A stretch of 64,000 bases of DNA, from contig CAVUOA010000009.1 in assembly GCA_963742955.1 (NCBI GenBank), positions 682,001 to 746,000 on the forward strand. Reading direction: 5' to 3'. This DNA comes from CAVUOA01 sp963742955. GTDB lineage: Bacteria > Bacteroidota > Ignavibacteria > Tepidaquicellales > OLB5. The notes under the pieces were generated by a model, which did no database searches, was not told the DNA's origin, and saw nothing but the letters and a program-made list of their open reading frames with translations. Of this stretch, positions 27,220-36,297 are shown piece after piece; position 1 is the stretch's first letter; each line of letters begins with the position of its first letter. Made by a program: the position numbers and the translations under genes.

Positions 27220-27887
27220 TGGGATATTTATTTAGTTTCAAAAATCATTGCATATCCTCTCCTCCGTTTCGCTCCCCCTCACCTATTTATGAGAGGGGCG
27301 GAGAGGTGAGGAAACTCTTTTATATTTCAGGATGAACCTAATTATAGTAGGATTTGTATAAAGTTGCAAGAAAAATGATACGTTATTGAATTCCCCAGAC
27401 TCCATTACAAAGTTTGGATTGCTTCGCTCCTTCACAATAAAAACGAGGTAATGATATACACCGTGACAATACCGACTAGCTATTCAGCCATCACATCTCT
27501 TTTCTGCAATACCCCTAATTCTTCCGTAAATACCCCTCAAGGAGCGTTTTACATATGCGGATATAAATTGAACATAGGCTATATAAATATATAGCCTTGA
27601 AATTGCTCTATATGCGTTTTAGGATATTTGTAAAAATGAGAATTATTAGATTTTACGAAAATAAGTAAATTCATCAGTTTAGAAATTAAAACGGGATAGC
27701 TGTTAAAGCTACTATTCGAAAAGTCACTTTTTTTTAAAAAATGTTGCACATATAAAGTAAAATTTTTATTTTTCCAAACATTATTCGCCCAAATCTTTCA
27801 TCTGTTTTTTTTCCGCCCGTATTTTTACGAATCGATTAAATTCAACTTTCTAAATAATTTCTTAAAAATACAGAAAGGTATTTCCTA
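27220..27887. other. 668-bp intergenic region with palindromic repeats
   Basis: No gene is visible. C-rich and G-rich complementary blocks at 27256-27311 can form a nested hairpin. The stretch GGATTGCTTCGCTCCTTCAC near 27416 resembles dispersed repeat sequence. The palindrome AGGCTATAT-AAAT-ATATAGCCT lies at 27576-27597. The last 150 bp are AT-rich and should carry the promoter of the gene at 27888. Confidence 0.5.
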
Positions 27888-28997
27888 ATGTTTAAAAATT
27901 TCAGTTTCAAGCTGAAAACCGCATCAGCATGCTGTATTATTTTATTGTGTGCTCTGCCGGTATTTTCTCAAACAGCCCAGACAGAATTTTATCAGCATAA
28001 ATTCATCAAAGTTTCCGATGATATATATGTAGCTGTCAGACCAGAGCCATTCAGAATTCCCTTCGAAGGCAACGTTACGTTTATTATAAATGATAAATAT
28101 GTAGTTGTAGTAGACGCATCGGGTACTCCCAAAGGCGCCGATGATGTTATCGAAGAAATAAAAAAACATACAAGCAAACCGGTAAGATTTCTTATTAATA
28201 CCCACTGGCATGGTGACCATACTTTCGGAAACCAGGAATTTGTAAAGAACTACCCCGGGGTAACAATTATTTCCACAAAATTTACCAGAGAAATGTTTTC
28301 ATCAGATATGATTCGATATCCATTCGAATATTCCGATTCTTCAAAAATAACCCGGCGGATAGAATTGATAGACAGCCTTATGAAAAGCGCTGAGGATGAA
28401 AAATTTCCAGGGTATAAGGAAGTTGTTGATAACTACAATAAATATATCACCCACGATATTTTCGTAAGACGTGATTTATATAAAAACCTTGTTCTTACAC
28501 CGCCTGATATTACATTTAATGACTCATTGACACTACATTGCGGAAACAGAGACATACAAATTCTTTATCTGGGTGAAGGTGATACTAAAGGAGACGCATG
28601 GATTTACCTGCCTGATGATAAAGTTTTGATAACAGGTGACCCCGTTGCAAATCCTGTTCCATTCGGATTGACATCCACACCGATTGAAATGCTGAGCGAG
28701 ATTAAGAAAGCAGCACAGCTTGATTTTAATGTTATGATTCCCGGCCACGGCGATGTCCAATACGATAAAAATTACATAAATCTTGTCATTAGCGCGTTTG
28801 AATCAGTTTACAGCCAGGTAAAAGACGGAATTGATAAAAAAATGACCCTTGAAGAAATATCTAAATACGTTGATACAAATGAATTTAAAGATAAATTTAA
28901 CGCCGATGATGGCCTCATGTTATATTATTTTAATGGATTTTTCAGAGACCCGGCAATTGAACAGTTTTTTACAGAGTTAACAAATCCTCAAAAATAG
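27888..28997 (+). CDS. Secreted metallo-beta-lactamase-fold hydrolase
   Basis: This 369-residue protein has a signal peptide (ACCIILLCALPVFSQ) and a metallo-beta-lactamase domain. The metal motif THWHGDHTFGN is clear, with further ligands in LGEGDTKGDAWIYLP, ITGDPV and IPGHGD. The helical insertion between the HxHxDH motif and the second half, plus a C-terminal helical tail, resemble the secreted quinoprotein relay system or subclass-B-like hydrolases. A role in drug resistance cannot be inferred. It is a single-gene unit ending in a strong terminator. Confidence 0.85.
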   Translation: MFKNFSFKLKTASACCIILLCALPVFSQTAQTEFYQHKFIKVSDDIYVAVRPEPFRIPFEGNVTFIINDKYVVVVDASGTPKGADDVIEEIKKHTSKPVRFLINTHWHGDHTFGNQEFVKNYPGVTIISTKFTREMFSSDMIRYPFEYSDSSKITRRIELIDSLMKSAEDEKFPGYKEVVDNYNKYITHDIFVRRDLYKNLVLTPPDITFNDSLTLHCGNRDIQILYLGEGDTKGDAWIYLPDDKVLITGDPVANPVPFGLTSTPIEMLSEIKKAAQLDFNVMIPGHGDVQYDKNYINLVISAFESVYSQVKDGIDKKMTLEEISKYVDTNEFKDKFNADDGLMLYYFNGFFRDPAIEQFFTELTNPQK

Positions 28998-29094
28998 CAT
29001 GCAATTTATTTTGGTTAGTGTCATGTATTAAATCAGAATGCTGAGATAGATTATAATTACTTTTTTTGCGCATTGAGGCGCTTCCGGGCATTGA

Positions 29095-29139
29095 CAAAAC
29101 CTCCCTTCGGTCTAACACTTGCAGAAGGGAGGTTTTGGG
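29095..29139. terminator. Strong hairpin terminator
   Basis: Arms AAAACCTCCCTTC / GAAGGGAGGTTTT (13 bp, perfect) enclose a 15-nt loop downstream of the hydrolase gene. The A/T ends make it potentially bidirectional. Confidence 0.75.
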
Positions 29140-29214
29140 ATGAATATATACGGAACAATTTCTCTACCAAATTTGTAGCTTTATTAAATGAGTTAATTCA
29201 TTAGTTTAGATTTT

Positions 29215-31350
29215 ATGACATTTTTAAATCCTGCAATATTATGGGGACTTGCTGCTGTTTCGATTCCCATTATTATTCACATATTCAATCTTAAAAAGAC
29301 TAAAAAGATTGAATTCTCCACCCTTATGTTCCTCAAGGAAATTCAGCAGTCAAAATACAAGAAAATAAAGCTAAAACAGCTGTTAATACTTCTTTGCAGG
29401 ATAGCAATGATAATTCTGCTTGTCATGGCTTTTTCCCGTCCGTTTGAAACAGGTTACCTCGGCGCAGGCGAGAAAGCAAGAAGCTCGGTGCTGCTTATAC
29501 TCGATAACTCGTTCAGTATGCAGGCAAGAACAACAGGAGGGAGCGATTTTGATATAGCAAAGAAAAAAATGCTTGAAACAATTAACCTGCTTGATGAAAA
29601 CGATGATGTTTTCTTTGCAGCAGCATCAAATATTAATAAACCCGGTACAGCATTCAAAAACTTAGATGCGCTTCGCGATTCGGTTTCAAATTCCAAAATA
29701 TCTGATGTAACAAGGGATTTAAATGAAGTTTTATATTACGCAAGAGAAATTATTTCTTCCTCGGCAGGTCCCAATAAAGAAATATTCCTTTTTACAGACG
29801 GACAGAAAAGTTTTATTGAAGGTTCCGGCTATACGGCTCAGAATAAAGAGTTCGATGCGCAAACAAATTTCAATATTGTGTTATGCTCTGAGAGAGCAGG
29901 CAACAACATTTCACTCGATACAATTAACACAGTAACAAAAATATTTGAGAAGAACCGTAACGTAAAATTAAAATGCACAGTCAACAACCGGAACAATTTC
30001 AATGTTACAAATAAAAACGTAATATTAAATTTCCAGAACGGCAAATACAAAGATGAAAAAAATATAGATATTCCTGCAAACTCATCCGTTGAAGTTGAAT
30101 TTAACTTTACACCCGGTATTACCGGATATGCAGGGGGATATATTGAGCTCGTTCAAAGTGAAATAGCCGATGACGAAATCCAAAATGATAACAAGCGGTA
30201 TTTTGCATTTAAAGTTCCTGATAAAGTAAAGCTTCTGATGGTATCTCCTAATACTTCCGATTTAGAGTATATTAATCTTGCACTTGCCTCATCGGAAGAA
30301 ATGATGAAGGATTCTTCCGGAGTTAAAATTAATTTTTTTGAAACAAAACAAATCACTCCCGAAAACCTCAATAACGAAGAATTTAATAATTATGATTGTA
30401 TTCTGTTTGCAGGATGCCCTGCATTTACTTCAACCAATGCCAATAAGCTGTATAGTTATGTTCAATCCGGCCACGGCATTATTATTTATCCCGCAGCTAA
30501 TATAGATATAAAAAATTATAATGATGTTTTGCTGAAGCGTTTTGATTTGCCTCCAATTGCGGGGTATTTTGGTAACTCAAACGGAAATGAGGCTTTTGTA
30601 TTCGATAAAATTGATTTCGAGCACCCTGTATTTGAGGGAATCTATAAGGAACCGTCTGCAGACATAACAAAAGATTCTCCTAAAATCAGATATGGCCTCG
30701 ATTTGCTTTCGGGCGGAAATACCCAGTCACTTGTTAAACTAAATAACCAAAAAAGTTTTTTGAACGAGTATGTTTCAGGCAGGGGTAAAATTCTACTTTA
30801 CTCTGTATCACCGGATATGGACTGGTCTGATTTTCCATCGGCGAATTTATTTTCGCCGCTGACCGTCAGAGGCATCCTGTATTTATCCGCTGCAAATGCA
30901 GTTAAAGAATCTGTAAACGGCAAAGATTATTTTATTGAACTAAGTGAAAAATCTGGCGGTGATACTATAACCGTATCTGACCTCCAGAATCAAAAATACA
31001 CAATTGCTGCCAACCAATCCGGCCTTAACGAACTGATTAATCTTAAAAGTTTTCTAAATGCTTCATCTAACTATACCGTATCTGATGGCACTACGATTAT
31101 TAAAGAATTCCCCTCAAATTTCAGAAAGGAAGAATCAAATACTGAAATTATGGATAAAGAATTAATCAGAAATCAGGTAAAGGCAGGCTTTAAAATCAGC
31201 CCAAATATTATTTCTAACCAGGCTCCGCTGAATGCCTCTATAATGGAGCTTAGAAAAGGGAAAGAAATTTGGCAGTATTTTCTGATAGCATCACTGCTGT
31301 TCCTTGCATTGGAAATTGTGATTTCCCGCTCATTTTTCAAAGCTTCCTAA
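29215..31350 (+). CDS. BatA/two-anchor domain membrane protein with von Willebrand-like region
   Basis: This 711-residue protein starts with the double-anchor N-terminal region of BatA-type proteins (FLNPAILWGLAAVSIPIIIHI, then LKQLLILLCRIAMIILLVMAFSRP). A von Willebrand A-like domain follows, with the metal-site motif LILDNSFSMQ (DxSxS variant) and FLFTDGQ. A long beta-rich region and a final membrane helix (YFLIASLLFLALEIVIS) complete it. Such proteins are widespread in Bacteroidota relatives, sometimes with MoxR and other Bat genes; none are adjacent here. The function may be in envelope stress tolerance or complex assembly; it is inferred by family only. Confidence 0.85.
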   Translation: MTFLNPAILWGLAAVSIPIIIHIFNLKKTKKIEFSTLMFLKEIQQSKYKKIKLKQLLILLCRIAMIILLVMAFSRPFETGYLGAGEKARSSVLLILDNSFSMQARTTGGSDFDIAKKKMLETINLLDENDDVFFAAASNINKPGTAFKNLDALRDSVSNSKISDVTRDLNEVLYYAREIISSSAGPNKEIFLFTDGQKSFIEGSGYTAQNKEFDAQTNFNIVLCSERAGNNISLDTINTVTKIFEKNRNVKLKCTVNNRNNFNVTNKNVILNFQNGKYKDEKNIDIPANSSVEVEFNFTPGITGYAGGYIELVQSEIADDEIQNDNKRYFAFKVPDKVKLLMVSPNTSDLEYINLALASSEEMMKDSSGVKINFFETKQITPENLNNEEFNNYDCILFAGCPAFTSTNANKLYSYVQSGHGIIIYPAANIDIKNYNDVLLKRFDLPPIAGYFGNSNGNEAFVFDKIDFEHPVFEGIYKEPSADITKDSPKIRYGLDLLSGGNTQSLVKLNNQKSFLNEYVSGRGKILLYSVSPDMDWSDFPSANLFSPLTVRGILYLSAANAVKESVNGKDYFIELSEKSGGDTITVSDLQNQKYTIAANQSGLNELINLKSFLNASSNYTVSDGTTIIKEFPSNFRKEESNTEIMDKELIRNQVKAGFKISPNIISNQAPLNASIMELRKGKEIWQYFLIASLLFLALEIVISRSFFKAS

Positions 31351-31466
31351 CCCCTAAATTTTAAATATCACTTAAATACGTGTTTTAAAAGAACACTTTT
31401 TTTATTATATTTAACTTCTTATAAATAAAGCGATTATTTAATTTTTTATTAATTGGAGTTCATAAA

Positions 31467-32359
31467 ATGAGACATATTACATTAAAATCAGCATTGATGT
31501 TAATTTTAGCCGCATTTTCAATCGTATATATTACAGGATGCAACTCAGCAGAACAAACAACAGGAAAAATTGCTTATGAACAGGGAGACTACGAAAAGGC
31601 AGAAAAAGAATTCTTAAAGGAAACACAGCAAAATCCTGCAAACGATGAAGCATGGTTTTATTTGGCAATGAGCCGTTTTCAGCTTAATAAACTTGATGAC
31701 GCAGAGACCGCTTTTAAAGAATACAAAAAAATAGGCAAAAATACCTTCAATGATGAAGTCAAGAAAATGTGGGAAACCAAATATGACCTGGGTTACAAGG
31801 CTGTTGAAAAAGGGAAATCATTCTGCCGCAGATACATCTGTTCAGCTAAAACTTTACAGGGAAGCAATGAACGATTTTAAAGCTGCGATGATATTGATAC
31901 CCGACAGTTCATTTGTTCAAAAAAATATAGAAGTTACTTTCCACGAGAATTGCCACAATAAAAGTAAAGCCTTTAATTGATGCGGGCGCAGATTTGATAA
32001 AAGACAGCAAATACGAAAGTGCAATTGGTTACTTCAAACAGGCAGAAGCAGTCGGACTGGAAAAAGATAATCCCGCTTATGATGTGATAAATTATAACAT
32101 GGGTCTTGCTTATCTTAAATGGGGTGAAGATATAAGAGAAAAGAACAAAGAAACGAATCCCGATGACCAGTCATACAAAGACAAATATAAAGAGGCGCTT
32201 CCTTACCTTGAAGAGCTGACTAATTCAAAAGATAAGAGCATGGAACTTTCGGCATATGAATTGCTGGTACAGGTTTACGGAAACCTTAATATGACCGAAA
32301 AAGCCATGGACGCTATCAAAAAGCGTGACGAGCTTAAACTGCAAAACGAAAATAAATAA
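31467..32359 (+). CDS. TPR-repeat lipoprotein, two frameshifts
   Basis: The N-terminus is a lipoprotein signal ending ITGC (lipobox). TPR units follow (GKIAYEQGDYEKAEKEFLKE, NPANDEAWFYLAMSRFQLNKLDDAETAF). One extra A in the run 31807-31811 and one extra base near 31945 break the frame. After correction it runs AVEKGN...LYREAMNDFKAAMILIPDSSF, then IKVKPLIDAGADLIKDSKY, YESAIGYFKQAEAVG and YNMGLAYLKWGED to the stop at 32359. The corrected length is 296 residues. It is a probable scaffold in the periplasm, with five or six TPRs. It lies 10 bp upstream of sppA. Confidence 0.8.
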
Positions 32360-32369
32360 AATTTTTAAA

Positions 32370-33293
32370 ATGGCATCCAATTCATCAAGATGGTTCTGGG
32401 GAATATTTCTAACCCTGGTTTTTATCGGTTTAATATTTGTTGGAATTGCCTTCCTGTTTTTTGCCAGTGTAATTAAACAGGAAACCAACACAGGATATTA
32501 TTCCACAGGCTCAGGAGATAAAATAGGACTTGTTGAGATAAACGATGTCATCATAAATTCAGAAGACGTAGTTCAGCAAATTAAAAAATTCAGAGAAGAC
32601 AAGTCAATTAAGGCAATTATTCTCAGAATTAACTCGCCCGGAGGCGGGGTTGCTGCTTCACAGGAAATTTACGAGGAAGTTAAATATACACGCGACCACG
32701 GTAAACTTGTTGTTGTTTCGATGGGTTCAATCGCTGCCAGTGGGGGATATTATATCGCATGCGGCTCAAACCTTATTGTTGCGAATCCCGGTACTCTAAC
32801 CGGAAGTATAGGTGTTATTGCTCAATTTATCAGCATTAAAGACCTTACAGAAAAACTCGGCATAGAAGAAACTACAATCAAAAGCGGCGAGCTAAAAGAT
32901 TCGGGCGACCCGTTCAAAAAAATGACCGATAAAGACAAGGAATATTTCCAGGATGTTGTTAACAACAGCTTCGGACAGTTCCTCGAAGTAGTTTCTAAAG
33001 AAAGAAAAATCAATATTGATTCTTTAAAGCAATACGCTACAGGCAGAGTTTTCACGGGATTGCAGGCAAAGGATATAGGGCTCATCGATTCTCTCGGAAC
33101 TTTCGAAGATGCTATCCGCATCACGGCAAAGCTTGCCGGAATTGAAGGCGAACCGAGAATCGTAAGGGAACGCAGAAGGCATTCAGTGTTTGAAAGGCTT
33201 ATCGGCACTTCGGTTGATGAGCTGACAGGCATAAAACAAAAATTGTTTAATGAACCCATCCTTCAGTTCAGGTTCAAACCATCGGAGAATTGA
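32370..33293 (+). CDS. sppA: Signal peptide peptidase SppA
   Basis: SppA is a membrane-anchored serine protease that degrades cleaved signal peptides. ATG 32370 (MASNSSRWFWGIF) is preferred; it places the single membrane helix at about residues 9-34 and avoids overlap with the upstream gene. The peptidase S49 core is evident: LRINSPGGGVAASQEIYEE, the nucleophile serine in SMGSIAASGGYYIA, TGSIGVI, and the general-base lysine in IKSGELKDSG. At 307 residues it belongs to the short SppA form with one catalytic domain. Confidence 0.92.
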   Translation: MASNSSRWFWGIFLTLVFIGLIFVGIAFLFFASVIKQETNTGYYSTGSGDKIGLVEINDVIINSEDVVQQIKKFREDKSIKAIILRINSPGGGVAASQEIYEEVKYTRDHGKLVVVSMGSIAASGGYYIACGSNLIVANPGTLTGSIGVIAQFISIKDLTEKLGIEETTIKSGELKDSGDPFKKMTDKDKEYFQDVVNNSFGQFLEVVSKERKINIDSLKQYATGRVFTGLQAKDIGLIDSLGTFEDAIRITAKLAGIEGEPRIVRERRRHSVFERLIGTSVDELTGIKQKLFNEPILQFRFKPSEN

Positions 33294-33326
33294 AGAGATA
33301 AATGCTTAAACCAAATATTTAATAAA

Positions 33327-33638
33327 ATGACAAGAGCAGATATTGCCAACAAAATTGCTGTTGCTACGGGTCTGAGTAAAGTAGAAACCGAAACTGTGGT
33401 AGAAGGTTTCATCCTGTGTGTTATTGATGCACTAAAAAACAACGAAAGTATAGAAATCAGAGGATTCGGCACATTTAAAGTTAAAGAACGCAAACCGAGA
33501 ATTGCAAGAAATCCAAAAACAGGTGCAAAAGTTGAGCTTGACAGAAGATTTGTGCCAATGTTCAAAGTTTCAAAAGAATTTAAAAAAACAGTAAACGATA
33601 ACCTAACAAAAACATATAAAACCAAGAAGGAAGGATAA
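33327..33638 (+). CDS. HU/IHF-family DNA-binding protein
   Basis: This 103-residue nucleoid protein shows the full HU pattern: TRADIANKIAVATGLSK, the dimerisation helix, IEIRGFGTFKVKERKPRIARNPKTG (the DNA-intercalating arm with RNPKTG) and VPMFKVSKEFK. A short basic tail (KTYKTKKEG) extends the usual C-terminus by about 10 residues. It begins 33 bp after sppA and its stop codon directly abuts the ATG of the next tiny gene. Confidence 0.95.
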   Translation: MTRADIANKIAVATGLSKVETETVVEGFILCVIDALKNNESIEIRGFGTFKVKERKPRIARNPKTGAKVELDRRFVPMFKVSKEFKKTVNDNLTKTYKTKKEG

Positions 33639-33734
33639 ATGCCAAGCGGGAAAAAGAGAAAACGCCATAAAATGGCTACCCATAAGCGCAAAAAACGCTT
33701 AAGAAAGAATAGACATAAAAAGAAAATAAGATAA
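33639..33734 (+). CDS. Tiny basic AURKAIP1/COX24-like protein, 31 residues
   Basis: Directly after the HU stop (TAAATG junction, with AAGGAAGG as ribosome binding site) a 31-residue frame reads MPSGKKRKRHKMATHKRKKR and continues with a second Lys/Arg/His run. This matches the short COX24/AURKAIP1-domain proteins seen in Bacteroidota-group genomes, which are believed to be ribosome-associated (related to mitochondrial mS38). It is highly conserved and often missed because of its length. Linkage with HU suggests coexpression. Confidence 0.85.
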   Translation: MPSGKKRKRHKMATHKRKKRLRKNRHKKKIR

Positions 33735-33872
33735 CTTAAGTTATTAGATTGTAACCCCTCACAAGTTAGGAGGTTCTATAATTGTTACATCAATAAGGGC
33801 TTGCAAATAGCTCAAAGGTTTGATATGTTTGCCTTAGAACTTTTTTATTTAACAAATGTTCGATTTATTCAA

Positions 33873-33899
33873 TAAACCCCGCGCTTTCGCGGGGGTTAT
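33873..33899. terminator. Hairpin between convergent genes
   Basis: Arms AACCCCGCG / CGCGGGGGTT (one bulged G) with a CTTT loop lie between the COX24-like gene and guaB. The flanking sequence is AT-rich on both sides, so it may serve both strands. Confidence 0.6.
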
Positions 33900-33911
33900 A
33901 TTATATTACTG

Positions 33912-35382
33912 TTATCGTCTCACCTGGTAATTAGGTGCTTCCTTTGTAATAATTACATCATGGGGATGTGCTTCTATTAAGCCCGCATTGGTTATTTCAA
34001 CCATTTTGGAATTTTCCTGCAGTTCTTTTATACCTTTTGCACCGCAGTAGCCCATTGCTGAACGCAGCCCGCCGACCATCTGATAAATTACATCCGAAAG
34101 TGCGCCTTTGTAAGGGTACTCTTCCTTCGATACCTTCCGGTACAAGCTTAGAAAGCTCCGCTTCTGCATCCTGAAAATACCTGTCACTGCTGCCTTCTTT
34201 CATTGCTTCAAGCGAACCCATACCCCTGTACATCTTAAAGCTTCTGCCTTCATAAAGAACTTTCTCGCCCGGTGATTCTTCCGTTCCCGCAAGCAAACCG
34301 CCAAGCATGACAGTACTTGCCCCTGCCGCAATTGCTTTAGGTATATCACCTGTCTGTTTTATACCGCCATCAGATATAACAGGAATGTGATATTTGTTAG
34401 CAACCGCTGAACAGTTCATCACTGCAGTTATTTGAGGAACACCAACACCTGCAACAACCCTTGTTGTGCAAATCGAACCTGCTCCTATTCCGACTTTAAC
34501 AGCATCTACACCTGCTTTAATCAGCTCAAGCGTACCTTCTGCAGTTGCCACGTTGCCGGCAATTAAGTCAATCTTGAAAGCTTTCCTGATTTTCTTTACC
34601 ATTTCAATAACTCCTTTTGAGTGTCCGTGTGCTGTATCGACCACAATTACATCAACACTGAATTTTAACAAGCTCAGCAACTCTCTCAAGAGTATCGTGA
34701 GTAACTCCAACAGCAGCTCCTACAATCAGTCTGCCGAAACTGTCTTTTGCTGCAAAAGGATGTTTCTTCCTCTTTCTGGATATCTTTAAAGGTTATTAGT
34801 CCCTTTATTTTTCCTTTGCCGTCAACAACAGGAAGCTTTTCTATTTTGTGCTTCTGGAGAATTTTTTCAGCTTGCGTAAGAGTGGTTCCAACAGGAGCAG
34901 TGACAAGATTTTCGGTTGTCATAATCTTTCTCACTTACATGCCGTTATCAGGCTCAAACCTGAGGTCACGGTTAGTGAGTATACCAATAAGCTCGTTTTT
35001 GTCATTCACTATCGGGAACCCGGAAATCTGGTAACGCTCCATCAGCCGGTTTGCTTCGCCTACGGTTTGGTCAGGTTTAAGAGTAATCGGGTCCTGAATC
35101 ATTCCGCTTTCACTGCGTTTTACCCTGTCCACTTCCGATGCCTGTTTTTCAATAGACATGTTTTTGTGGAGAATGCCGATTCCCCCTTCACGCGCCATTG
35201 CAATAGCAAGCTCGGATTCAGTAACAGTATCCATAGCAGCGGAAATAATCGGGAATATTTAAACGTATGTTCTTAGTAAGTTTGGTAGAAACGTTTACGT
35301 CCCTTGGTAAGACTTTCGATTCCGCCGGGACAAGCAGAATATCATCGAAAGTTATTGCTTTTGTTATAAGTTTGTGTGCCAT
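33912..35382 (-). CDS. guaB: IMP dehydrogenase, several indels and one in-frame stop
   Basis: GuaB oxidises IMP to XMP, the first committed step of GMP synthesis. From ATG 35382 it begins MAHKLITKAITFDDILLVPA. Tandem CBS domains follow, then the catalytic loop GIGAGSICTTRVVAGVGVPQ with its cysteine, DGGIKQTGDIPKAIAAGA, and MYRGMGSLEAM. The frame needs four one-base deletions: near 35250, near 34766, in the A/T run at 34663-34666 and in GGG at 34114-34116. A TAA at 34935-34937 replaces a codon that is probably AAA. Corrected, it is 488 residues, the normal IMPDH length. Since the family is usually essential, these look like sequence errors. Confidence 0.92.
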
Positions 35383-35718
35383 GACAAATATAATAAAAAA
35401 GATTTTAATTTAAAAAGGGGGAATTTTTGGTTGAATTAAATTTTATCAAAAAGACCTCGCCTTTTCACTATATCACAGATTTATTTATTCTTACTACTGC
35501 ATTTATTTCTTCTTAAATAATACTGTGCAATATTTTAACTTTTTTCCATTTCACTATTTGTATCTACCCCCTCCCCCCATAACTTGAAGTTATAACAAGT
35601 TATGAAAGTGGGGCTGAATCACAATTTTTTTCAAAACAAGTTATCAAAGTGCCTTTAAAATGCGGTTTTTGATTTTTCATTTTATTTTTTATAAATTATA
35701 AATTACTAAAAAACAAAA

Positions 35719-35751
35719 GGGACACGGATTCTGCTATTAAATCCATGTCCC
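35719..35751 (-). terminator. Hairpin followed by T-rich tract on the minus strand
   Basis: Arms GGGACACGGATT / AATCCATGTCCC (near-perfect, 9-nt loop). Read on the minus strand the hairpin is followed by TTTTGTTTTTT, so it may be the terminator of the ancestral gene whose remnant lies at 36023-36190. Confidence 0.55.
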
Positions 35752-36022
35752 TTGCTAAGTACTTTACTAATTGAAAAATTCAATTTTCAGCCGGCTAACG
35801 GACTGCTTTGTAAAAACCTAATTCTCCATTTTTCGAAGAATTTAAGGTTGCTTCAAAGAACTATAATAAATCTAAAAAACTTTTTTGCGTTTGTCAAGAG
35901 GTATTTGAAATATTTTTTCATCTAATGACAAGTGTATGATACTATAATTTAATACATTCTACCGGCTAATAAATCAATTTTCTAAATTCACTATTTTCAT
36001 AATTATTAATAACCTTCTTTGC

Positions 36023-36190
36023 TCACGATTTTAGCAATAACCCGTTTTTTCTGAAATCAACACCAATAAAGTCTATATGCATTTTTCTGGCAGTTTTGAA
36101 ATCATATAACCTATCACCAACGTAAATAACTTTTTCAAATGATTTCAATTTATTCTTTGTGTAACTTTGTGCACTATGTGTTGAAAAAAA
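36023..36190 (-). pseudogene. C-terminal remnant of a HAD-family phosphatase
   Basis: On the minus strand an open stretch encodes KSFEKVIYVGDRLYDFKTAR followed by KMHIDFIGVDFRKNGLLLKS and a TGA at 36023-36025. VGDRxxDxxxA...IGV is the C-terminal motif IV region of HAD phosphatases of the phosphoglycolate phosphatase type. Nothing upstream encodes the N-terminal half; the palindrome at 36197-36231 and cydA lie there instead. The gene was probably truncated by a rearrangement. Confidence 0.6.
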
Positions 36191-36196
36191 TTTTGA

Positions 36197-36231
36197 ATTC
36201 CCGCTTACGCCTGCCTACAGCAGGCAGGAAT
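36197..36231. repeat. Palindromic repeat, ATTCCCGC family (extended form)
   Basis: ATTCCCGCTTACGCCTGCCT is followed by ACAGCAGGCAGGAAT. The inner CTGCCT/AGGCAG hairpin makes this copy longer than the one at 959-978. It sits between the HAD remnant and cydA. Confidence 0.65.
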
Positions 36232-36297
36232 GACAATTTACCCCCTTTCGGTTTCTTTTTCTAACTCTTATTTTTGTACAACTAATCAATTCAACAC

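Larger units (their letters stand above)
35383..36297. other. 915-bp intergenic region with a gene remnant and repeats
   Basis: No intact gene is visible. Notable parts are a direct repeat AACAAGTTATNAAAGTG (35593-35609 and 35635-35651), a hairpin at 35719-35751, a HAD-phosphatase remnant on the minus strand (36023-36190) and a palindrome at 36197-36231. The last 60 bp before cydA should hold its promoter. Confidence 0.5.

Noticed and set aside
27888..28997. Metallo-beta-lactamase as an antibiotic resistance gene
   Set aside because: The fold is used by many unrelated hydrolases. The sequence gives no specific link to beta-lactam hydrolysis.
34935..34937. In-frame TAA in guaB as possible recoding
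   Set aside because: Four indels are also present in the same gene, so an error is simpler. No stop-codon reassignment is seen in other genes, which end in all three stops.
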